The position numbers were made by a program, and so were the translations under genes. The notes under the pieces were generated by a model. That model was not told the origin of the DNA and ran no database searches. It saw only the letters and a list, made by a program, of their open reading frames with translations. Below are positions 1 to 8,837 of a DNA stretch of 64,000 nucleotides, in pieces; within the stretch, counting starts at the first letter, position 1; each line of letters opens with the position of its first letter. Source of the stretch: Flavobacterium sp. K5-23 (lineage in GTDB: Bacteria > Bacteroidota > Bacteroidia > Flavobacteriales > Flavobacteriaceae); NCBI RefSeq assembly GCF_023278045.1, contig NZ_CP056783.1, positions 1,054,001-1,118,000 of the forward strand, in the 5' to 3' direction.

Positions 1-851
1 TTTTGTTCTGGTCGAATGTAATGCAATAATGAAACCGATATTTCCTGATTATAAAGATCTGAATTGAAGTTAAAATAGTGCACTTCGATTGATAGGTCTT
101 GTCCACCTACAGTGGGATTATAGCCAATATTCATCATTCCGAAAACTATTTTGTTGTTGATTTCGCTTTTTACAACATAAACACCGTTTTTCGGAACCAA
201 TTTGTAACTTTCCTTTATTTTTAAGTTTGCAGTTGGAAACCCAATGGTTCTGCCAAGTTGTTTTCCTTTAAAAATCGTACCCGAAAAAAAATAGTCGTAT
301 CCCAGGTATTCATTGGCTAATGCCATATTCCCTTCTGATAAAGCCTTTCTTATTTTTGTAGAGCTCACTGAAATAGCATCAATTTCCTGTACTGAAATTT
401 GTTCTACTTCAAATCCGTAGTGTTGCCCAAATTCGATTAGATTATCAATATTTGCTGTTCGGTTTCTTCCAAAACGATGATCGTGGCCAATAATGATTTT
501 ATGAATATGGAATTGATCTACAAGAATGGTACTTACAAATTCTTCCGCTGTTAATCTCGAAAATTTTTCGTCAAAAGGATGAATTACTAAATTTTGAATT
601 CCGATATTTTCTAATAACTCAATTTTTTCAGAAATTGTGTTTAACAATTTAATATCTGATTGTTCTTGTAGAACCATTCTTGGATGTGGAAAAAATGTAA
701 GCACAAGACTTTCATACTTCTCGTCCTTTGTTTGTTGTATCAGTTTTTCCAGTATTTTTTTATGACCAATATGAACCCCGTCAAACGTTCCTAGTGTAAG
801 GATCGTTTTTTTATTAGAACTAAAATCGTTTATTGAGTTGAAAATCTTCAA
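1..851 (-). CDS. ribF: Bifunctional riboflavin kinase / FAD synthetase, 3' end cut by window edge
   Basis: Makes FMN from riboflavin with ATP, then adenylates FMN to FAD; cytosolic. Reading the minus strand from position 851 gives an open frame with the N-terminal FAD synthetase nucleotidyl-transferase signature LGTFDGVHIGH, then IIGHDHRFG and the SSTKIRKAL stretch. The riboflavin kinase domain follows, with GRTIGFPTANL and NGVYVV. About 283 codons are visible and the usual family length is about 310, so only the extreme C-terminus is missing beyond base 1. The start appears to be TTG at 851-849 (giving M-K-I-F-N), because no ATG lies in frame between it and the promoter-like box at 874-881. 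Identity is confident; the start is inferred. Confidence 0.93.
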   Translation of the reverse strand, partial: MKIFNSINDFSSNKKTILTLGTFDGVHIGHKKILEKLIQQTKDEKYESLVLTFFPHPRMVLQEQSDIKLLNTISEKIELLENIGIQNLVIHPFDEKFSRLTAEEFVSTILVDQFHIHKIIIGHDHRFGRNRTANIDNLIEFGQHYGFEVEQISVQEIDAISVSSTKIRKALSEGNMALANEYLGYDYFFSGTIFKGKQLGRTIGFPTANLKIKESYKLVPKNGVYVVKSEINNKIVFGMMNIGYNPTVGGQDLSIEVHYFNFNSDLYNQEISVSLLHYIRPEQ

Positions 852-873
852 AAGTTGTTGTTTTAAGATTGTG

Positions 874-881
874 CAAATTTA
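874..881 (-). promoter_or_regulatory. Flavobacterial -7 promoter box for ribF
   Basis: The minus strand reads TAAATTTG, a match to the Bacteroidetes -7 consensus TAnnTTTG, 22 bp ahead of the probable ribF start. No clear TTTG -33 box is visible at the usual spacing. Confidence 0.45.
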
Positions 882-1041
882 TAGTATCTATTTTAATTAT
901 ATTGGTATGAGGAATCGAAATAATATAGATATTAGTACTGTTTATTTAAAAAAGTGATAACATTTTATGGAAATGTGGCTTTATTAGGGTTGTTTTTTTT
1001 AAAATAGGGGAGTGTATTTATAGATTTTAATATAAATGCCT

Positions 1042-1049
1042 TAATTTTG
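1042..1049 (+). promoter_or_regulatory. -7 promoter box for the metalloprotease gene
   Basis: TAATTTTG matches TAnnTTTG 21 bp ahead of the ATG at 1071. The -33 region is only a loose match (TTTA), so this is a weak call. Confidence 0.35.
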
Positions 1050-1070
1050 ATGTTTTAATATCTCATTTAC

Positions 1071-3752
1071 ATGAAAAAAATCATCATCCTTCAATTACTT
1101 TTTATTACTTTTTCTGCAGCGTATGCCCAAAACACTACTCCATGGGTAAAAGTGGAACGGAATAACGTTTTCCTTTCTGAAAAAAACGGGGGTGATTTTA
1201 AATCAGAGGATCAATTGTTTTATAGATTAAATATAGATGCTGTTAAAAAAACGCTATCGACTATTCATGGTAAAACCGTTTCTAAAAATGGAGTTGAACT
1301 TTCTATGCCTAACGGGGATGGTTTAATGGAGAAGTTTATGGTTTGGGAATCTTCTAATTTTGATCCAGAATTACAAGCTAAATATCCTGACATTAGGTCT
1401 TATAGGGGTATTGGTGTAACAGATTCCAAAGCCACTTTGAATTTCAGTTTGTCTCCAAAGGGTTTGCAAACTATGATTTTAAGAGCAGATTCAGCATCAG
1501 AATTTATAGAATCAGTTCCCGGCAAAGAATCAACTTATGTGCTTTTTACCTCCACTTCCAGAAATAAAGGGAGTTTGCCTTTTTCCTGTAAAACCGAAGA
1601 TGTTGTTCTAAATAGTCAATTGTTAAATAAAACTAGTAAAATATCCGCTAATAATCAGGTTTTTAAAACGTTGCGTTTGGCATTGTCTTGTACGGGTGAG
1701 TATACGGCCTACCATGGCGGGACCAAAGCATTGGCTTTAGCGGCGATGAGCGCTACAATGACACGGGTGAACGGGATATTCAATAAAGATTTAGCGGTAA
1801 AGTTGATTTTAATTGCAAAAAACACTGATTTAATATATGAAAATCCAGCTACAGACCCTTATTCTCCTGCTTCCGAGATGGTTGATTGGGGCTTACAACT
1901 TCAAAAGAATTTAACGGCAACTATTGGCAATGGCAATTATGATATAGGGCATTTATTCGGAGCTTCAGGCGGGGGTGGTAATGCAGGTTGCATTGGTTGT
2001 GTTTGCGTAGATCCAGTTGATGCAACTTCTTTGGCTAAAGGGAGTGCTTATACCTCTCCTTCTGACGGTAAGCCTGAGGGAGATACTTTCGATATTGATT
2101 TTGTTGCGCATGAATTCGGCCACCAACTGGGTGCTAATCATACATTTTCATTTGATAGCACTGAAAACACAGGAGTTAATGTGGAACCCGGAAGTGGGTC
2201 TACTATTATGGGTTATGCAGGAATTACTAATTATAATGTTCAGGATAATTCGGATGATTATTTCGCTTATGTGAGCATTAATCAAATTCAAAACAACTTG
2301 GTGTCAAAACCGTGTGTCGTCGATATCCCATTAACAAATACTCCTCCTGCCTTGAATGCAGGTGGAAATTGGGCTATCCCGAACGGTACCGCATTTATTT
2401 TGAAAGGATCAGGTTCTGATTTGGATGGGGATGTTTTAACTTATTGTTGGGAGCAAAAAGATTCGTTTTTAACGCAATCTGGAGCTAGTAGCGTCGCTTT
2501 TCCCACTAAAGTTGATGGTCCTCTTTTTAGGTCTATTAGACCTAGTGGTTCTGCAACAAGATATATGCCTTCTTTAAATAATGTGCTTGCTAATAAGTTA
2601 ACGACCACCTGGGAATCAGTTTCTTCTATAGCGCGTACTCTTAATTTTACTTTGACAGCTAGAGAGAATGCTCCTGCTGCAGGTAATGGCCAAACAAATA
2701 CGGCTTCCGTAGTTGTGACTGTTAGCGGAAGTGCAGGTCCATTTGCGGTAACCTCACAAAACACGGATAATTTCAATTGGTATAAAGGGGAAAGCAAAAC
2801 GATAACTTGGAGCGTCAATGGTTCTAACGCTTTGCCTGGTTCGGCCAATGTGAATATCAAGCTTTCTGTTGACGGGGGATTGACTTTCCCGACAATTTTG
2901 GCGGCCAATACCCCAAATGACGGTTCGGAGACTATTGTTGTGCCAAATATTGCGGCGGCAACAAATTGCAGGATTCTAATCGAGCCCACCGCCAATATTT
3001 ATTATGCGGTAAACAGCAATTCATTCCCAATAGGGTATTCGATAAGTTCTTCCTGTAATACTTATGCTTTTGGCGTGCCTATTCCCATTCCGGATGGTGT
3101 TTTAACGTATTCAACAAGATCAATTTCAGTGCCTACAACGACAGCTACAGTCTCTAAAGTGAGCTTAAATGTTGATTTTAAACATACATGGATGTCAGAT
3201 GTTCAAATTGAATTGATGAGTCCTCAAAGCACGATTGTGAGGTTGTTTGACAGGAATTGTACTAGTACCAACAGTAGTTTTGTGTTGAATTATGACGATA
3301 ATGGAGGGGCGCTTTCTTGTGCTACCACTGCACTTCAAACGGTTAGTCCTTCTCAACCTTTGACTAATTTTAATGGGCAAAACCCTCAGGGGAACTGGGT
3401 TTTTAGGGTTAGGGATGTTGATGCTCCTAAATCGGGAACTATAAATTCGGCATCGGTTACGATATGTACTAAAACATTTACATTAGGTACGACTGATTTT
3501 GAAATTAATGATTTTGTGATGTATCCAAATCCAAATAAAGGGGTTTTTAACATTCAGTTTACAAGCCAATCAGAGCGTGGTATCAAAGTTTTGATTCACG
3601 ATATTATTGGAAGAAAATTATTCGAGAAGGAGTATGGAAACAAGGTTGACTTTAATGAGAGTGTTACAATGCCAAATCCACAATCAGGAATTTATTTGTT
3701 AACTGTCGTTGATGGGGAAAGAAAGTCTGTTAGAAAAATAGTGATAGAATAA
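1071..3752 (+). CDS. Secreted reprolysin-like zinc metalloprotease with P-domain and type IX sorting domain
   Basis: An 893-residue exported protease. A signal peptide covers about residues 1-19 (ending AAYAQ). A propeptide-like region follows, then a metzincin catalytic domain with the zinc motif HEFGHQLGANH (H347, E348, H351, H357) and a Met-turn IMGYAG at M380, typical of M12B/reprolysin-like peptidases. After Ig-like or fibronectin-like segments, residues of about 675-795 form a proprotein-convertase P-domain (FKHTWMSDVQIELMSP; GNWVFRVRDVD). The last ~80 residues, starting FVMYPNPNKGVFNIQF and ending in a Lys/Arg-rich strand, are a type A T9SS C-terminal domain, so the protein is predicted to cross the outer membrane through the type IX system and be released or anchored. 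It stands alone and ends at a strong terminator. The substrate is unknown; a role in extracellular protein degradation is inferred. Confidence 0.93.
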   Translation: MKKIIILQLLFITFSAAYAQNTTPWVKVERNNVFLSEKNGGDFKSEDQLFYRLNIDAVKKTLSTIHGKTVSKNGVELSMPNGDGLMEKFMVWESSNFDPELQAKYPDIRSYRGIGVTDSKATLNFSLSPKGLQTMILRADSASEFIESVPGKESTYVLFTSTSRNKGSLPFSCKTEDVVLNSQLLNKTSKISANNQVFKTLRLALSCTGEYTAYHGGTKALALAAMSATMTRVNGIFNKDLAVKLILIAKNTDLIYENPATDPYSPASEMVDWGLQLQKNLTATIGNGNYDIGHLFGASGGGGNAGCIGCVCVDPVDATSLAKGSAYTSPSDGKPEGDTFDIDFVAHEFGHQLGANHTFSFDSTENTGVNVEPGSGSTIMGYAGITNYNVQDNSDDYFAYVSINQIQNNLVSKPCVVDIPLTNTPPALNAGGNWAIPNGTAFILKGSGSDLDGDVLTYCWEQKDSFLTQSGASSVAFPTKVDGPLFRSIRPSGSATRYMPSLNNVLANKLTTTWESVSSIARTLNFTLTARENAPAAGNGQTNTASVVVTVSGSAGPFAVTSQNTDNFNWYKGESKTITWSVNGSNALPGSANVNIKLSVDGGLTFPTILAANTPNDGSETIVVPNIAAATNCRILIEPTANIYYAVNSNSFPIGYSISSSCNTYAFGVPIPIPDGVLTYSTRSISVPTTTATVSKVSLNVDFKHTWMSDVQIELMSPQSTIVRLFDRNCTSTNSSFVLNYDDNGGALSCATTALQTVSPSQPLTNFNGQNPQGNWVFRVRDVDAPKSGTINSASVTICTKTFTLGTTDFEINDFVMYPNPNKGVFNIQFTSQSERGIKVLIHDIIGRKLFEKEYGNKVDFNESVTMPNPQSGIYLLTVVDGERKSVRKIVIE

Positions 3753-3770
3753 GCTGTTCGATAATAATAA

Positions 3771-3807
3771 AAAAAGGGAAAATGTATTTTACATTTTCCC
3801 TTTTTTT
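3771..3807. terminator. Bidirectional terminator between the metalloprotease gene and pth
   Basis: Perfect 11-bp stem GGGAAAATGTA (3776-3786) and TACATTTTCCC (3790-3800) with a 3-nt loop, an A run on the left and a T run on the right. It can end both converging transcripts. The T run includes the first bases of the pth stop codon. Confidence 0.85.
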
Positions 3808-4432
3808 ATTTTCCGTTATACATATTCATTGTGTTTTCGAGTCCCGCAGTTCCAAATGATTTAATTATCTCTGAGGCCAGTTCAAATCGTTCCGTAAGTT
3901 TTGCTTTCTCGGTTTCGTCCCATTCTCCCAATACATAATCCACCTGCTGTCCTTTTTTAAACTCGTCACTGATTCCAAAACGGAATCGGGTATATTGATT
4001 TGTATTTAGGATCAAATTGATGTTTTTAAGTCCGTTGTGGCCTCCGTCGCTTCCTTTTGGTTTAATCCTGATTGTCCCAAAAGAGAGATTTAGATCATCA
4101 GTAATTATCATTATGTTTTCCAGTGGAATATTCTCTTTGTCCATCCAGTATTTTACCGCTTTTCCACTGAGATTCATATAAGTGTTTGGCTTTAACAGAA
4201 AAAAGCTTCTTCCTTTGAATTTGTACTCTGCAAGTGAACCTAATTTTACGGTTTCAAAGGATAGTCCTTCTTTTTTAGCCAAAAAATCGACTACCTTAAA
4301 ACCAACATTGTGTCTTGTGTTTACGTATTCAGCTCCAATGTTGCCTAAGCCTACTATTAAATATTTTTTCATACAATCTGTGTTCTCTTCTGTCTTAGTT
4401 GATGTAAACAGTTTTTGGATCCATTTTATCAT
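3806..4432 (-). CDS. pth: Peptidyl-tRNA hydrolase
   Basis: Releases tRNA from stalled peptidyl-tRNA in the cytosol. The family core begins KKYLIVGLGN; the catalytic His is in NTRHNVGF (H41), followed by KPNTYMNLSG, the ITDDLNLSFG segment and GSDGGHNGLKNI. The full frame is 208 residues, with about 20 residues ahead of the usual Pth start (a second Met is M21 at base 4372). The longer form begins at an ATG and similar N-terminal extensions occur in flavobacterial homologues as I recall them, so I keep it, but the start is open. It lies downstream of prs and ctc on the same strand, separated from ctc by a terminator and a dispersed repeat, so it may have its own promoter. Confidence 0.95.
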   Translation of the reverse strand: MIKWIQKLFTSTKTEENTDCMKKYLIVGLGNIGAEYVNTRHNVGFKVVDFLAKKEGLSFETVKLGSLAEYKFKGRSFFLLKPNTYMNLSGKAVKYWMDKENIPLENIMIITDDLNLSFGTIRIKPKGSDGGHNGLKNINLILNTNQYTRFRFGISDEFKKGQQVDYVLGEWDETEKAKLTERFELASEIIKSFGTAGLENTMNMYNGK

Positions 4433-4534
4433 CTGGCAAAAGTAATGTAATTAGATAATTTCTCAATTAGAAAATGAGATTATATGTGAATGCGACTGCG
4501 GCTATTTGGTCTCTCTGGAGATAGATGATGTAGA

Positions 4535-4601
4535 TAGCCCTGATGGGAGTGTTATCCTTTTATGCCATTGTTTGGCATAAAAGATATAGCGGACAGCAGG
4601 A
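4535..4601 (-). repeat. Dispersed intergenic hairpin repeat, family A copy 1
   Basis: Read on the minus strand, the element starts CCTGCTGTCCGCTATATC, has a hairpin TTTTATGCCA / TGGCATAAAA, then GGAT, and ends CATCAGGGCTA. The outer motifs match copies at 17519-17578 and 57322-57392, but the inner stem sequence differs. It fills the ctc-pth gap. Confidence 0.75.
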
Positions 4602-4660
4602 GGGGTGTTTCTTTAATAGTTATAAAGGATGCTTTAAACATAAAGTATTAAAATAAAAGC

Positions 4661-4695
4661 AAAAAAAAAGCACCAGTTGTAAAACTGATGCTTTT
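4661..4695 (-). terminator. Terminator after ctc
   Basis: On the minus strand AAAAGCATCAGTT pairs with CAACTGGTGCTTTT (one G-T pair) around a 3-nt loop and is followed by a run of T. It lies 20 bp past the ctc stop. Confidence 0.8.
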
Positions 4696-4714
4696 AAGTA
4701 TGATTGAAAAAATA

Positions 4715-5329
4715 TTATTTTTTCTTTCCTTTTGCAGGTCCTGCTTTTGCAGCTTTTGCAGCTTCTTGAGCCGCTTTCATAGCAGCACGAGAAATCTTCA
4801 CTTGACAAATTACTGTGTTGTCAGGGTGCATAATTTTGAAATTTTCAGATGGCACTTTAGTAACATATAATTTGTTACCCATGTCAAGTGGAGTAATGTC
4901 AGCTTCAACAAAATCAGGAAGATTTTTAGGAAGTGCTCTTACTTTTAATTTACGGTTGTTCAAACGTAAATCCCCACCAGCCATAACTCCTTTAGAGTTT
5001 CCGATGATTTTTACTGGAACTTCCATAGTGATTTCTTTGTCATCAAAAATTTGAAAGAAATCAATGTGTAAAACCTTGTCAGACACAGGGTGAACCTGAA
5101 TGTCTTGAAGAATTGCATCGAAAGTTTTTCCGTTAGCCAATTCAATCACAACTGTGTGAGCGTTTGGAGTGTAAACCAAGCTTTTGAATGCTTTTTCTTC
5201 TGATGAAAAATGTACTGGTTGATCTCCTCCGTATAACACGCAAGGAACCGCTCCAGCATTACGTAGGGCTTTAGTTGCTACTTTACCCACGCTTTCTCTT
5301 TCTGATCCTTTAATTGTAATCGATTTCAT
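4715..5329 (-). CDS. rplY: 50S ribosomal protein L25/Ctc, long (TL5) form
   Basis: Binds 5S rRNA in the large ribosomal subunit. The N-terminal L25 domain ([16 protein letters not shown], then [12 protein letters not shown]) is followed by the C-terminal beta domain of the TL5/CTC form ([18 protein letters not shown]), and the protein ends in a flexible Ala/Lys-rich tail ([14 protein letters not shown]). At 204 residues it is the two-domain version, not the short E. coli type. It is 87 bp downstream of prs on the same strand; prs-ctc-pth is a common order in bacteria. It ends at a clear terminator. Confidence 0.95.
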   Translation of the reverse strand: MKSITIKGSERESVGKVATKALRNAGAVPCVLYGGDQPVHFSSEEKAFKSLVYTPNAHTVVIELANGKTFDAILQDIQVHPVSDKVLHIDFFQIFDDKEITMEVPVKIIGNSKGVMAGGDLRLNNRKLKVRALPKNLPDFVEADITPLDMGNKLYVTKVPSENFKIMHPDNTVICQVKISRAAMKAAQEAAKAAKAGPAKGKKK

Positions 5330-5416
5330 TGTAAAAAAATATAGTTATTAAATAATTTACTTGTTTGGCTTTAAGCTTTTGGCTATCAGCATTTTTATAA
5401 TTTCCAGACCTAAGTC

Positions 5417-6358
5417 TTACATTATAAATTTTCCACTAATGGAATTGTTGTGGTGCACCATGTGCATAACTTCAGCAAAAAGAGGTGCACAACTCAACAC
5501 TCTTATTTTATTTGATTCTTTCTTTAATGGGATAGAATCAGTAACAATTAATTCTAATAATTTAGAATTTTCTATTTTTTCGTAGGCGTCTCCTGATAAA
5601 ATGGCATGGGTACATATAGCTCTTACGCTTAATGCTCCTTTTTCCATCATTAAATCAGCGGCTTTCGCCAATGTTCCTCCGGTATCAATCATGTCATCAA
5701 CTAAGATTACATTTTTACCTTTTACTTCACCTATCAACTCCATAGTGTTGATGATGTTAGCTTCTTTTCTTTGTTTGTAGCAAATTACGACATCAGATTC
5801 CAGGAATTTAGAATACGCATATGCTCTTTTTGAACCTCCCATATCTGGAGAAGCAATTGTTAAATTGCTAAGTCCTAAACTTTTTACATAAGGCAAAAAG
5901 ATAGTAGATGCAAAAAGATGGTCCACTGGTTTTTCAAAGAATCCTTGAATTTGATCTGCATGCAAATCCATTGTCATTACTCTTGTTGCTCCAGCAGTTT
6001 CTAACAATTTCGCTGTTAGTTTTGCTCCAATCGGAACTCTTGGTTTGTCTTTTCTATCTTGCCTTGCCCAACCAAAGTAAGGTATTACTGCGGTTATATG
6101 TCTGGCCGAAGCACGTTTTGCAGCATCTATCATAAGTAACAATTCCATCAAATTATCTGAATTTGGGAATGTAGAACATACAATAAACACACGTAAACCT
6201 CTGATAGACTCCTCGTAAGAAGGTTGGAACTCACCATCACTATATTTTGACATAGTAACTTTTCCTAATGGAATTCCGTACTCTGCAGCGATTTTCTCCG
6301 CTAGATAGACACTTTGTGAACAAGCAAATATTTTAGCTTCAGGTTCTAGGTGTGACAT
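5417..6358 (-). CDS. prs: Ribose-phosphate pyrophosphokinase
   Basis: Makes PRPP from ribose-5-phosphate and ATP for nucleotide, His and Trp synthesis; cytosolic. The 313-residue length fits class I enzymes. Visible motifs are the N-terminal FACSQSVYLAEKIA strand, RQDRKDKPRVPI (ATP-binding flexible region), MDLHADQIQGFF and the PRPP loop VDDMIDTGGTL. First gene of the prs-ctc-pth cluster. A consensus -7 box on the minus strand (6408-6415) lies about 50 bp ahead of the ATG. Confidence 0.97.
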   Translation of the reverse strand: MSHLEPEAKIFACSQSVYLAEKIAAEYGIPLGKVTMSKYSDGEFQPSYEESIRGLRVFIVCSTFPNSDNLMELLLMIDAAKRASARHITAVIPYFGWARQDRKDKPRVPIGAKLTAKLLETAGATRVMTMDLHADQIQGFFEKPVDHLFASTIFLPYVKSLGLSNLTIASPDMGGSKRAYAYSKFLESDVVICYKQRKEANIINTMELIGEVKGKNVILVDDMIDTGGTLAKAADLMMEKGALSVRAICTHAILSGDAYEKIENSKLLELIVTDSIPLKKESNKIRVLSCAPLFAEVMHMVHHNNSISGKFIM

Positions 6359-6407
6359 TTAATTTGTTGTTTTGTAGTTAGTTGTGTGTTTCGTTTTTAA
6401 CGAGCTG

Positions 6408-6415
6408 CAAATTTA
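6408..6415 (-). promoter_or_regulatory. -7 promoter box for prs
   Basis: The minus strand reads TAAATTTG (TAnnTTTG). It is the only consensus box between prs and the divergent tRNA-Leu. No -33 TTTG at standard spacing is visible. Confidence 0.5.
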
Positions 6416-6481
6416 TGAAATTTATTCAACTCTGAAAGGAAAATTTTAAGTATTTTTTTTCGAATATCTAATTATATTTTT

Positions 6482-6489
6482 TACATTTG
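6482..6489 (+). promoter_or_regulatory. -7 promoter box for tRNA-Leu
   Basis: TACATTTG matches TAnnTTTG and lies 88 bp ahead of the mature tRNA 5' end, leaving room for a trimmed leader. Confidence 0.45.
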
Positions 6490-6577
6490 CACCGTGTTAA
6501 AGGAATTGATGGTTGATTTAAACACAATCACATCTTTTATTGCGTTGAGATAACTGCTGTTATTTCATGTCTGCTAA

Positions 6578-6657
6578 GCCCGGATGGCGGAATTGGTAGA
6601 CGCGCTGGTCTCAAACACCTGTGGGAAACCGTGCCGGTTCGACTCCGGCTCCGGGTA
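6578..6657 (+). tRNA. tRNA-Leu (anticodon CAA)
   Basis: Class II tRNA of 80 nt. The acceptor stem GCCCGGA pairs with TCCGGGT, the D-loop is AATTGGTAGA, the anticodon loop is CTCAAAC, the variable arm is TGGGAAACCG and the T-arm is GCCGG TTCGACT CCGGC. CCA is not encoded. The anticodon stem CTGGT/ACCTG has a T-T mismatch at the second pair, noted separately. A rho-independent terminator follows directly. Confidence 0.95.
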
Positions 6658-6658
6658 C

Positions 6659-6688
6659 AAAAACCGCTTCGAAAGAAGCGGTTTTTTT
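6659..6688 (+). terminator. Terminator after tRNA-Leu
   Basis: AAAACCGCTTC and GAAGCGGTTTT form a stem around a short GAAA-type loop, followed by a T run, directly after the tRNA. Confidence 0.85.
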
Positions 6689-6786
6689 GTTTTATTTTTT
6701 TTTCGAAGTTTAAGTGTTCAGTCGTGAAATATTATAAATAGCAGTAGGTTATGTGGTTACTGTATTTTTTAATAAGTTATATTTCT

Positions 6787-7002
6787 TTATATTATTATTA
6801 ATATCAATAATATCAAGACTGATATAGCTATGGAAATTATGAAGCCGCTACCTATGTAATAATAAAGTGTGTTTTCTTTACTATCTATAGTTCTAATATT
6901 AATTCTACTCTTCTTAATTCTTGATTTTGGATCTGTCATCAAAAGTTTATTTTGTATCTTTTCTTTTACATCAAATTTCCAAATATTAAATTGTTTATAC
7001 AA
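6787..7002 (-). CDS. Small putative membrane protein, unknown
   Basis: An open frame of 71 codons on the minus strand. The first ~45 residues are polar and lysine-rich (MTDPKSRIKKSRINIRTID); the last ~25 form one hydrophobic helix rich in Ile and Leu ending at the C-terminus, like a tail-anchored protein. A later Met (M22, in MTDPKSR) could be the true start. I recognise no family and see no promoter or conserved neighbour, so it may be chance coding in AT-rich DNA. Confidence 0.35.
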   Translation of the reverse strand: MYKQFNIWKFDVKEKIQNKLLMTDPKSRIKKSRINIRTIDSKENTLYYYIGSGFIISIAISVLILLILIII

Positions 7003-7131
7003 TACCCACTTTTAGTGATATTTAGGTTTTTTTATGGTAAATAATTACAGACTGAAATTGTTAAAGAAATTGTAGTGCTGTTTTTCGTCACCACCTTTTT
7101 TATAATTGGCAAGCAACAACGTTTTTTTTAT

Positions 7132-7572
7132 CTACACCTTTTTTATCACATAGGTCACAATTCCCCAAATGATCAGTTCGTTATCCTCTGTTACTTTTAT
7201 TGGACTGTAATTTGAGTTTTCTGGCATAAGGTACAGGCAGTCTTTCTCTAGTTGAATTCGTTTTACAGTGAATTCACCGTCAACACAACAGATTGCGATT
7301 TTGTTGTTTTGCGGTTCCAGGCTTCGGTCCACAACCAAAACATCTTTATCATTGATACCTGCATCAATCATGGAATTGCCTTTGACCCTGATATAAAAAG
7401 TGGCCAATGGATTCTCGCTCAACTCCTTGTTTAGGTCAATGTTGTTTTCCATAAAGTCCGCAGCGGGCGAGGGAAACCCCGCCGAAACAGCATCAGTAAT
7501 GAAGGGGATATTCAGTTCGCTTTCAAAATCGGGATGGAAAAATATCAGTTTTTGCTCTTTCTTTATTGGCAT
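7132..7572 (-). CDS. umuD: UmuD-like S24 autopeptidase, DNA polymerase V accessory subunit
   Basis: Partner of UmuC in error-prone translesion synthesis. In known UmuD, RecA filaments trigger self-cleavage to active UmuD'. At 146 residues it has the size of plain UmuD, not LexA (no HTH). The cleavage site is seen as Ala31-Gly32 (VSAGFPSP), the nucleophile Ser67 in KGNSMIDAGI and the general base Lys104 in EFTVKRIQ, so autoproteolysis should be intact. The start codon lies inside the end of umuC (10-nt overlap), so it is probably translated by coupling and sits second in the operon, the reverse of E. coli umuDC. Confidence 0.92.
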   Translation of the reverse strand: MPIKKEQKLIFFHPDFESELNIPFITDAVSAGFPSPAADFMENNIDLNKELSENPLATFYIRVKGNSMIDAGINDKDVLVVDRSLEPQNNKIAICCVDGEFTVKRIQLEKDCLYLMPENSNYSPIKVTEDNELIIWGIVTYVIKKV

Positions 7573-8837
7573 TTTATTTCGAGTATCTCTTTAAAGTTTG
7601 TTGTGTATTTTGGTGACAAATGGTTTTGATTCATGTTCCAGGTCAATCCTAAATTTTGGGTGGCCAATTTTACTTGAGTGTAGCCAATTTTTTTGTTGAG
7701 GTTGTCCATCACTTTCATCAAGGCTAAATGTTTTGGGTTTTCATCCTCAAACAGCAGGAACTGTTTCTTGTCCTCGTCGATTAATTCGCTTACTATTACC
7801 CCCGCTTTTTTAAACTTCAAATGCTCATTTCCATTATAAAGCTGTTTCAACATATCGATGGCCACATTCGAAATCGTCAAACTGGAATTTGTAGCATAGG
7901 GCAAGGTTATTACCATATTAAAATAATATTTTGAAGTCTCAACAGTATGCTTATCGATAACCAACATCACGATTATGGTGTGACAGCAGGATTTTTGTTT
8001 CCGCAACTTCTCGGCGCACACGGAGGCGAATGTTGTTATGCGTTCCCGCAGTAAATCAAAATCGGAAATTTGTTTGGGAAAGCTTCTGGTGACGGAAATG
8101 CTTTTCTTTTGATTTGGAATGGGTTCCAAATCCAATACCGATTTTCCCTCCAACTCATATTTCAACCGTAGCCCAATAACGCCCATTTCTTTTTTTATCC
8201 AAGCTTCATGCTGTGGCTGAATGAAATCGAATGCGGTAGTAATGTTACGCAGTTTTGCTTTTTTGGTGGTTCTGTATCCAATGCCCCAAACGTCCTCGAT
8301 TTGGGTCCATTTCAAGGCTTTGATTCGTTTGTCGTCATCATCAATTACATACACGCCCGAGGTTCTGTCCTGAAATTTCTTGGCAATCTTGTTGGCGACT
8401 TTTGCCAAAGCTTTGGTTGGAGCAAAGCCAACACAAACCGGGATTCCTACCCATTTTTGAACCCGTTTTTTCATCTGGACACCATAATCATAATATCCGT
8501 CAATTGCCATTCCGTCAAAATTCATAAAGGCTTCATCGATACTATATATTTCGATATTGGGTGTGAATTGACCTAAAACCGACATCACTCTATGGCTCAA
8601 ATCACCATAAAGAGCATAATTGGACGAAAATAATTTGACATTTTTTTCTCGGACCAAATCTTTGATCTGAAATGCTGGGGCTCCCATCGGGATTCCAACA
8701 GCTTTTGCCTCGTTGCTTCTGGAAATTACGCAGCCATCATTGTTTGACAATATAGCAACCGGCTTTCCGTTGAATTCCGGTTGGAAAACACGTTCGCAAG
8801 AGGCATAAAAATTATTGCAATCGACTAGAGCATACAT
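7563..8837 (-). CDS. umuC: Y-family DNA polymerase, UmuC
   Basis: Catalytic subunit of DNA polymerase V, copying past lesions. The palm begins MYALVDCNNFYASCERVF with catalytic Asp6, and the SIDEAFMNF motif gives the second Asp and Glu. PVAILSNNDGCVISRSNEAK is the conserved finger region. Little-finger and C-terminal UmuC tail regions follow, with 424 residues in total, a normal length. The start is the first ATG after an AT-rich gap. It overlaps umuD by 10 nt in the same operon. I see no recognisable LexA operator ahead of it, so its damage control cannot be read from the sequence. Confidence 0.95.
   Translation of the reverse strand: MYALVDCNNFYASCERVFQPEFNGKPVAILSNNDGCVISRSNEAKAVGIPMGAPAFQIKDLVREKNVKLFSSNYALYGDLSHRVMSVLGQFTPNIEIYSIDEAFMNFDGMAIDGYYDYGVQMKKRVQKWVGIPVCVGFAPTKALAKVANKIAKKFQDRTSGVYVIDDDDKRIKALKWTQIEDVWGIGYRTTKKAKLRNITTAFDFIQPQHEAWIKKEMGVIGLRLKYELEGKSVLDLEPIPNQKKSISVTRSFPKQISDFDLLRERITTFASVCAEKLRKQKSCCHTIIVMLVIDKHTVETSKYYFNMVITLPYATNSSLTISNVAIDMLKQLYNGNEHLKFKKAGVIVSELIDEDKKQFLLFEDENPKHLALMKVMDNLNKKIGYTQVKLATQNLGLTWNMNQNHLSPKYTTNFKEILEIKCQ

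Noticed and set aside
2441..2995. 184-codon frame antisense to the metalloprotease
   Set aside because: Lies wholly within a well-supported gene, no start signal, and its composition mirrors the sense codons.
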